A stretch of DNA of 25,751 nucleotides, from positions 1 to 25,751 of the IMG/VR virus record IMGVR_UViG_3300035698_017088. One strand, 5' to 3'. Source of the stretch: a virus. A program made the position numbers and the translations under genes. The notes beneath the pieces were generated by a model. The model was given only the letters and a program-made list of their open reading frames with translations. It was not told the DNA's origin and made no database searches. Each line of letters opens with the position of its first letter. Position 1 is the stretch's first letter. This document shows, one piece after another, positions 21,855 to 25,751 of the stretch.

Positions 21855-23235
21855 TTGAGCTTCTCCTTTGGTGTAGGTTGTGAATGATCTTCTCTGATCG
21901 AGTACGCTTCTTTCTTATACCTAACAGCCTGTCCTCGTCAATAGTGTTTTCGGCAATTATATGAACAATGAGAGTTTTCTTACGTTGACCTGTTCGATGC
22001 AATCGCTTGTAGTTCTGATTGTATAGCCGCCAACCAATTGGCAATGAATAGAATATGCCAAGTGACGACGCAAACAAATCAATGCCAATGCCCTTTTGAA
22101 CCTGGAGAACAACTACCTGTGGATTAGGTGTATCTTGAAAGGCCTCCCATACAGCGCCGGTATCTTTAGTTCGACCATCAATCACCCCGACAGTTCGACC
22201 TTGACTCTCCATCGCTTGTTTAATCTTGTCAATTTCATCTATGAATGCTGCGAAGATCACCACCTTCTTTTTCTTCGGCACGTCCCTCATATAGTCCATC
22301 AAGTAATATAGTTTAGTCTGCTCAAGTTCAAGCGTATGCTCTTCATCATCGAGTGGAAGGTGACCACCCGTAATTTGCTGAAGTCTAAGTAGTCTGGTCA
22401 GGTCTATCTGGGCGGTTGACCCATGGCCTTGCCATTGAGCGTAGAACTCATCCTCCATCTGCCTATAGGCTTTCTTAGCCTTGCCCTCGAGCTTTACATA
22501 CAGGTCAACAAAGGTAACCGGTGGTATACCCAACTCAGATAGTTTCTCATCCCTGATGCGAAAGACCCATGGTCCGAATAGTTCATTGATGAGCCGCTGA
22601 CCCCTCTTCAGTATTACCTTTACATAGCCCTCGTAGCCGGTAGGGATAGTATAACGCTTAAGGAATGACCGATAGTTATTGCCAAGTAATCCCGACTTGA
22701 TAAAGTCTGCCAATGCCCATAAATCTAGCTCATCCCGTTCAATAGGTGTAGCAGTCAGTGCGATGTTAATGTGGGACCTAGTGCCCACCAATCGAATACA
22801 TTCAGACTGATGAGAATAAGGGTTACCTATTCGGTGTGCCTCATCGACTATAACCACGTCCCAGTCAATCGCTGCTATATTGTCATATCGACGCCAGCTT
22901 AGCTCGTGATTGAGCGCTAGGATACGTAAACCCTTAGTATCATGCCATTGCGATAAATCCAGTCGATCCAGCTCATCCTTACCGCACCAGACACGGTGAC
23001 TTTTACTCAAGTGAAGTCGTGCCTGTCGCCGCCAGGTATCAATCACAACCTTGGGGCACCACACTAGTACGTTAATATATTCTGCTTCTTTGCACAGCTC
23101 TAGTATGGCGGCCAGGCTTGTAATTGTCTTTCCAGTCCCCGCTGGCATGAATAAGGCTCCGCCGCCCATTTTTACCAGGTGTCGTACGGCTTTCTTTTGG
23201 AACCGATATAGCTTTGACCTTAATCGAACTGGCAT
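21847..23235 (-). CDS. SNF2-type DEAH helicase/translocase
   Basis: A 462-residue superfamily 2 ATPase of the SNF2/phage helicase kind. Motifs in order: Q-like RFQKKAV near residue 11, Walker A PAGTGKT (31-37, K36), LVWCPKVVIDTW (motif Ia), DEAH (131-134), LTATP (motif III), and the C-terminal RecA lobe with VVIFAAFIDEID and QVQKGIGIDLFASS. RLHRTGQRKK follows as motif VI with the arginine finger. It should translocate on or remodel DNA during replication or recombination. The start at 23235 is supported by AGGAG seven bases upstream (23243-23247) and by the Q-motif. It overlaps the VRR-NUC gene by 164 bases out of frame. Confidence 0.93.
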   Translation of the reverse strand: MPVRLRSKLYRFQKKAVRHLVKMGGGALFMPAGTGKTITSLAAILELCKEAEYINVLVWCPKVVIDTWRRQARLHLSKSHRVWCGKDELDRLDLSQWHDTKGLRILALNHELSWRRYDNIAAIDWDVVIVDEAHRIGNPYSHQSECIRLVGTRSHINIALTATPIERDELDLWALADFIKSGLLGNNYRSFLKRYTIPTGYEGYVKVILKRGQRLINELFGPWVFRIRDEKLSELGIPPVTFVDLYVKLEGKAKKAYRQMEDEFYAQWQGHGSTAQIDLTRLLRLQQITGGHLPLDDEEHTLELEQTKLYYLMDYMRDVPKKKKVVIFAAFIDEIDKIKQAMESQGRTVGVIDGRTKDTGAVWEAFQDTPNPQVVVLQVQKGIGIDLFASSLGIFYSLPIGWRLYNQNYKRLHRTGQRKKTLIVHIIAENTIDEDRLLGIRKKRTRSEKIIHNLHQRRSSNG

Positions 23236-23587
23236 CTGAGTACTCCTGAAATCTTTGGTGAAAACCCGAATAGCTTTTACGGAAAGCCTTCTTCACTCGA
23301 GCTACTGAGTGTTCCGGTGAGGTTGATATGAACGCAATACCACCAGCCTCCCGTATATGGCGCATAGTCCTGAGCTGTAGCGGAGTAGCCCATCGCTTAG
23401 CGTTAGGTGCCTTAACCTCAATGGCTACATAAAGCCCGCCAATACAGAAAAGTAAATCAGGTATGCCGGGTCGCTGGAACTTGCCGCCATGTACTTTAAA
23501 CCCAAAGATACCTAGCTTTTTAAATTCTTGAGTAACCGCTCGGTGGATGCTTCTTTGGACTGCTGTCTCTGGTTGTTTCTTAGCCAT
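23072..23587 (-). CDS. VRR-NUC domain nuclease
   Basis: A 171-residue protein whose first 110 residues form a VRR-NUC (PD-D/E-x-K) nuclease. Early E7 and Q11 precede RPGIPDLL with D44, then YVAIEVK with E57-x-K59, and TPLQLRTMRHIREAGG with Q71. VRR-NUC proteins act on branched DNA, and stand-alone versions are often encoded next to phage SNF2-type helicases, as here. Residues about 118-171 are encoded by the same DNA as the helicase N-terminus in another frame and look like low-complexity basic sequence. A weak AAAGG ribosome site precedes the ATG. The start overlaps the 3' end of the upstream gene by 76 bases. Confidence 0.88.
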   Translation of the reverse strand: MAKKQPETAVQRSIHRAVTQEFKKLGIFGFKVHGGKFQRPGIPDLLFCIGGLYVAIEVKAPNAKRWATPLQLRTMRHIREAGGIAFISTSPEHSVARVKKAFRKSYSGFHQRFQEYSDASSIKVKAISVPKESRTTPGKNGRRSLIHASGDWKDNYKPGRHTRAVQRSRIY

Positions 23588-23958
23588 CGAATGTTTACCT
23601 TTGTGGTATCATACCTGAGATGCTTATCCCTTAGGTATTGGAGGTACTGTTCCTTACCGTCTTCTCGACCCTTAGGGCAGAGCTTGATAGCCTCAGCATA
23701 TAGTACACATAATTGCTCAAACTCTGAAATACTGGGTGAAGAGATATGGCCCGAGGCATAGAGATATTGAGTGATAACCGTATAGCCATGATCGCTATCA
23801 TCAAGTCTTCGGAGTGGCTCAGGCATTTGGTTCTTAGCCGACATGATAACAAACCGAAGCAATGACTCATCTTCTCTGTCTGCTAGCTCCTGTGCAGTAT
23901 ATACATATGATGAGGAGGGTAAAACCTTGGGCATTCTAAATCTATTACGACGTCTCAT
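23512..23958 (-). CDS. Hypothetical protein upstream of VRR-NUC
   Basis: A 148-residue protein of unknown function. I chose the ATG at 23958, which lies just after GGAGGA (complement of 23963-23968). The upstream ATG at 23988 falls in the loop of a terminator hairpin and is unlikely. The sequence is helical and charged (TAQELADREDESLLRFVIMS, EFEQLCVLYAEAIKLCPKGR), with a basic, Gln-rich C-terminus. No catalytic motif or membrane span is seen. Its position between the SSB-like gene and the nuclease suggests a part in DNA metabolism. Confidence 0.75.
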   Translation of the reverse strand: MRRRNRFRMPKVLPSSSYVYTAQELADREDESLLRFVIMSAKNQMPEPLRRLDDSDHGYTVITQYLYASGHISSPSISEFEQLCVLYAEAIKLCPKGREDGKEQYLQYLRDKHLRYDTTKVNIRWLRNNQRQQSKEASTERLLKNLKS

Positions 23959-23969
23959 GGGGTCCTCCA

Positions 23970-24002
23970 AAGAAAAGGGCGGCATCATTACAATGCCGCC
24001 CC
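23970..24002 (-). terminator. Terminator after the SSB-like gene
   Basis: GGGCGGCAT (23977-23985) pairs perfectly with ATGCCGCCC (23993-24001) around a 7-base loop. Read leftward, the stem is followed by TTTTCTTT, a typical intrinsic-terminator tail. It lies about 50 bases after the SSB-like gene and just before the next gene's ribosome site. It would make the SSB-like message more abundant than the helicase message. Confidence 0.8.
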
Positions 24003-24051
24003 GTCTTCACCGGCGATTGTTGGCCAGCCTGGTCATGAACCGATTAAGGCT

Positions 24052-24978
24052 TCAGTCTTCTTCGATCAGCTCTGCTTCTTCCAGTGCCGCCAGAACTTTC
24101 TTGCGGTTGGACTTCAGGGACTTACCCAGCTTCAGCTCGAGTTCAGCCTCTTCCACGACTTCGGCGAGTTTGTCGTTGTCCATCTTCTTGACGTCTGCCG
24201 CCGAATAGGTTTCGTCGTCATCGTCATCGTCGTCATCGTCTTCGTCATCATCGTCATCGTCGTCATCGTCGTCATCTTCGTCATCATCGTCATCATCGTC
24301 ATCATCGTCATCCAGCTCGCTCAGAGCTTCGATGACTGCAGCACGCTTGTCCTTGATGGACTTGAAATCATCAAGGTCGATATCCAGGTCATGATCGTCC
24401 ACGACCACTTCGAGTGCCGGCGCCTTCATCTTCTGGATTTCAGCCTCAGTCGGAACATCTGCTTCATCATCGTCGTCTTCATCATCGTCGTCTTCATCTT
24501 CGTCGTCATCATCTTCGTCATCGTCGTCACCGCCATCATCGTCTTCATCGAGTTCAGAAGCTGGGAACACCGATACTACCTCGGTACGGGGTTCACCGTT
24601 CTGGTTCTCGCCGATGATTGTCACCATGCCGATTTCTTCCTCGGTCGCCATGATACTGTCCAGGTCGATTTCGGTCTTGGCTTTCTTCACCTTCATGCCG
24701 AGTGCAAGCATGAGTTCCATCAGCTTGAACAGGGCTTTGGGCGACAGACTGGTGTTAAAGAAAGTAGTAACACCTCCCTGTTCACCGCCGACAACTTCCA
24801 GGTTCCACTTGACATTGTGGAAACCGCTGGGTCCGGGTTTATCAGAGACTTCGAAACCAGTGAGCTTTGCACGGTATTCATCTGCCGGCAGTACCTTCCG
24901 GATTGTAACGTCACTGAAATCGACTGAGAACTTATTACCGCGTTTGCCTTCTGCGGCTTTTGACTGGGCTTTTGCCAT
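24052..24978 (-). CDS. SSB-like (DUF669-style) protein with acidic tracts and two SAP-like modules
   Basis: A 308-residue protein. Residues 1-141 resemble the DUF669-type single-strand-binding proteins made beside Sak4/AAA_24 ATPases: NKFSVDFSDV, GFHNVKWNLEVVGG, LFKLMELMLALGM, VTIIGENQNGEPRTEVVSVF. Residues 142-173 are nearly all Asp/Glu. Residues 175-222 and 257-305 look like two copies of a SAP/HeH-type helix-loop-helix (IQKMKAPALEVVV and VKKMDNDKLAEVV start them). Between these, 223-256 is almost pure Asp. ATG 24978 follows GAGGA by nine bases; the frame is open back to 25023, but only over the ATPase gene. Codons are biased to C/G endings, suggesting high expression. Start and ATPase end overlap by 44 bases. 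The ssDNA-binding role is inferred. Confidence 0.75.
   Translation of the reverse strand: MAKAQSKAAEGKRGNKFSVDFSDVTIRKVLPADEYRAKLTGFEVSDKPGPSGFHNVKWNLEVVGGEQGGVTTFFNTSLSPKALFKLMELMLALGMKVKKAKTEIDLDSIMATEEEIGMVTIIGENQNGEPRTEVVSVFPASELDEDDDGGDDDDEDDDDEDEDDDDEDDDDEADVPTEAEIQKMKAPALEVVVDDHDLDIDLDDFKSIKDKRAAVIEALSELDDDDDDDDDDDEDDDDDDDDDDDEDDDDDDDDDETYSAADVKKMDNDKLAEVVEEAELELKLGKSLKSNRKKVLAALEEAELIEED
24211..24312. repeat. Trinucleotide-rich poly-Asp coding tract
   Basis: On the minus strand this is a run of GAC/GAT codons, broken by a few GAA/GAG, encoding residues 223-256 of the SSB-like protein. A second such tract lies at 24463-24555. Such simple-sequence DNA is prone to length change in multiples of three. 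Confidence 0.9.
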
Positions 24979-25751
24979 TGGTAGTCTTCCTCTTCGGTTT
25001 TGCCCCAACCTGGGACGTTTCAATCAGAGCCATGATTTTTCCATAGCTCGGTTCCACCAGAACCTCGGGTAACTCAATGTGTTGAGGCTTTCTGATTTTG
25101 GTTTTGTAGTATGCATTAGGGCCAATGCGAAGGCAATACTGAGTTTGCCTCTTTCGCACAGTTTTTTTCCTAACCGTTGATTTAGTTACGGTCTCCCTGA
25201 TGAATGTATTCCCCACAATGCTCACAGCCCCCAACAATGTGGACTCAACTGAGGGCATTAACCGGGGCCCAACCTGGGGTGCAATAACGCCGGTGTTGGT
25301 TTCATCATCCTCGCCGGAGAATGTCCGGTCATGGGCAATGAAAACCACTGTGGCATGGATTTTATCGAAATCGGACATGGGGATAATGAACCGGCGCATT
25401 TCTCCACCAATGACGCCCCAATCGGCCTGGTAGATCTTCCCACGATTAGCCCCCAGATTAAACTCATCATAGGACTTACCCTTCTCCTCCATAACATGCT
25501 TCATGGCAAGGTCTTGAGCTTGGCTGACAGTATCGACTACAATGGTTTTAAACTGAGCCAGTTTCTTGTCGCCGGCAATCAACCCCCACATAACATTGAT
25601 TACATCCTGCCAGGTCTGAGCCCTGATGACGCTGGTGTCTTTTATATCCCGAACTGAGTCAGTACCCCGCTCGTTACAATCAATGAACAGGATGGGTTTA
25701 GGCCAGGTAGCTGCCAGCGTAGTCTTCCCGGAGCCGGCTGTTCCATAGATA
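24935..25751 (-). CDS. RecA-like ATPase, Sak4/AAA_24 type (partial, 5' end outside window)
   Basis: The reading frame continues to the window edge, so the start is missing. The first visible residues are IYGTAGSGKTTLAATWPKPI: a Walker A followed by ILFIDCNERGTDSVRD. FKTIVVDTVSQAQDLAM is the Walker B-like strand. Further on come HATVVFIAHDRTF, then a DETNTGVIAPQVGPRLMPSV segment typical of phage AAA_24/Sak4 recombinases. The C-terminus is basic (KRKTTNGKSPVKSRRR). Such ATPases promote single-strand annealing and work with a cognate SSB (established for Sak4 of phage HK620), which fits the SSB-like gene directly downstream. About 271 residues are visible. The gene ends 44 bases inside the next one. 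Confidence 0.88.
   Translation of the reverse strand, partial: IYGTAGSGKTTLAATWPKPILFIDCNERGTDSVRDIKDTSVIRAQTWQDVINVMWGLIAGDKKLAQFKTIVVDTVSQAQDLAMKHVMEEKGKSYDEFNLGANRGKIYQADWGVIGGEMRRFIIPMSDFDKIHATVVFIAHDRTFSGEDDETNTGVIAPQVGPRLMPSVESTLLGAVSIVGNTFIRETVTKSTVRKKTVRKRQTQYCLRIGPNAYYKTKIRKPQHIELPEVLVEPSYGKIMALIETSQVGAKPKRKTTNGKSPVKSRRRQTR

Noticed and set aside
24052-25023. Longer SSB-like protein starting at 25023
   Set aside because: The extra residues are a shadow of the ATPase gene; ATG 24978 has a good ribosome site and fits the usual MAK start.

Overview
This window is the late (virion) half and part of the replication/recombination region of a tailed double-stranded DNA phage or a closely related prophage. 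No host gene is visible. The order is terminase, portal, scaffold, coat, then connector, a propeller-like tail protein, ejection proteins and tail fibre. With no tail tube, tape measure or baseplate genes, this points to a short-tailed (podovirus-type) virion. A lipobox protein and a peptidoglycan peptidase in the lysis region point to a Gram-negative host. I cannot name the host from the sequence.

Layout. 1-331 is an AT-rich leader without a gene; it carries small direct repeats and a promoter-like site. 332-2977 is the packaging region: a probable small terminase with an internal 36-bp repeat array, two small genes, and the large terminase. 2974-8334 is head assembly: portal, two small proteins, acidic scaffold, major coat, and a probable decoration protein. 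8397-14528 holds a helix-hairpin-helix head protein, a P22 gp4-like connector candidate, a large virion protein, a propeller-like tail protein, a GNAT acetyltransferase and a tail-associated protein. 14533-19416 holds two ejection (internal virion) proteins and the tail fibre. 19422-21545 holds two small unknown genes and the lysis genes: a one-span membrane protein, a lipoprotein, an M15-type endolysin and a holin candidate. All of this reads on the + strand, with frequent start/stop overlaps that imply long polycistronic transcripts.

A perfect 10-bp hairpin at 21554-21586 separates this block from a convergent minus-strand block (21606 to the window end). In transcription order that block is: a RecA-like (Sak4/AAA_24-type) ATPase cut by the window edge, an SSB-like protein with two long acidic tracts and two SAP-like modules, a terminator, an unknown protein, a VRR-NUC nuclease, an SNF2-type helicase and a small lysine-rich HTH protein. 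Together these look like a phage DNA replication/recombination set.

The signal I find most unusual is at the left end. The small-terminase gene contains six copies of a near-palindromic DNA motif on a 36-bp period with almost invariant codon choice. Another partial copy lies in the non-coding leader next to a promoter-like sequence, and two degenerate copies lie in the next two genes. This is what a packaging (pac) site or terminase/regulator binding array could look like, but it is inferred, not shown.
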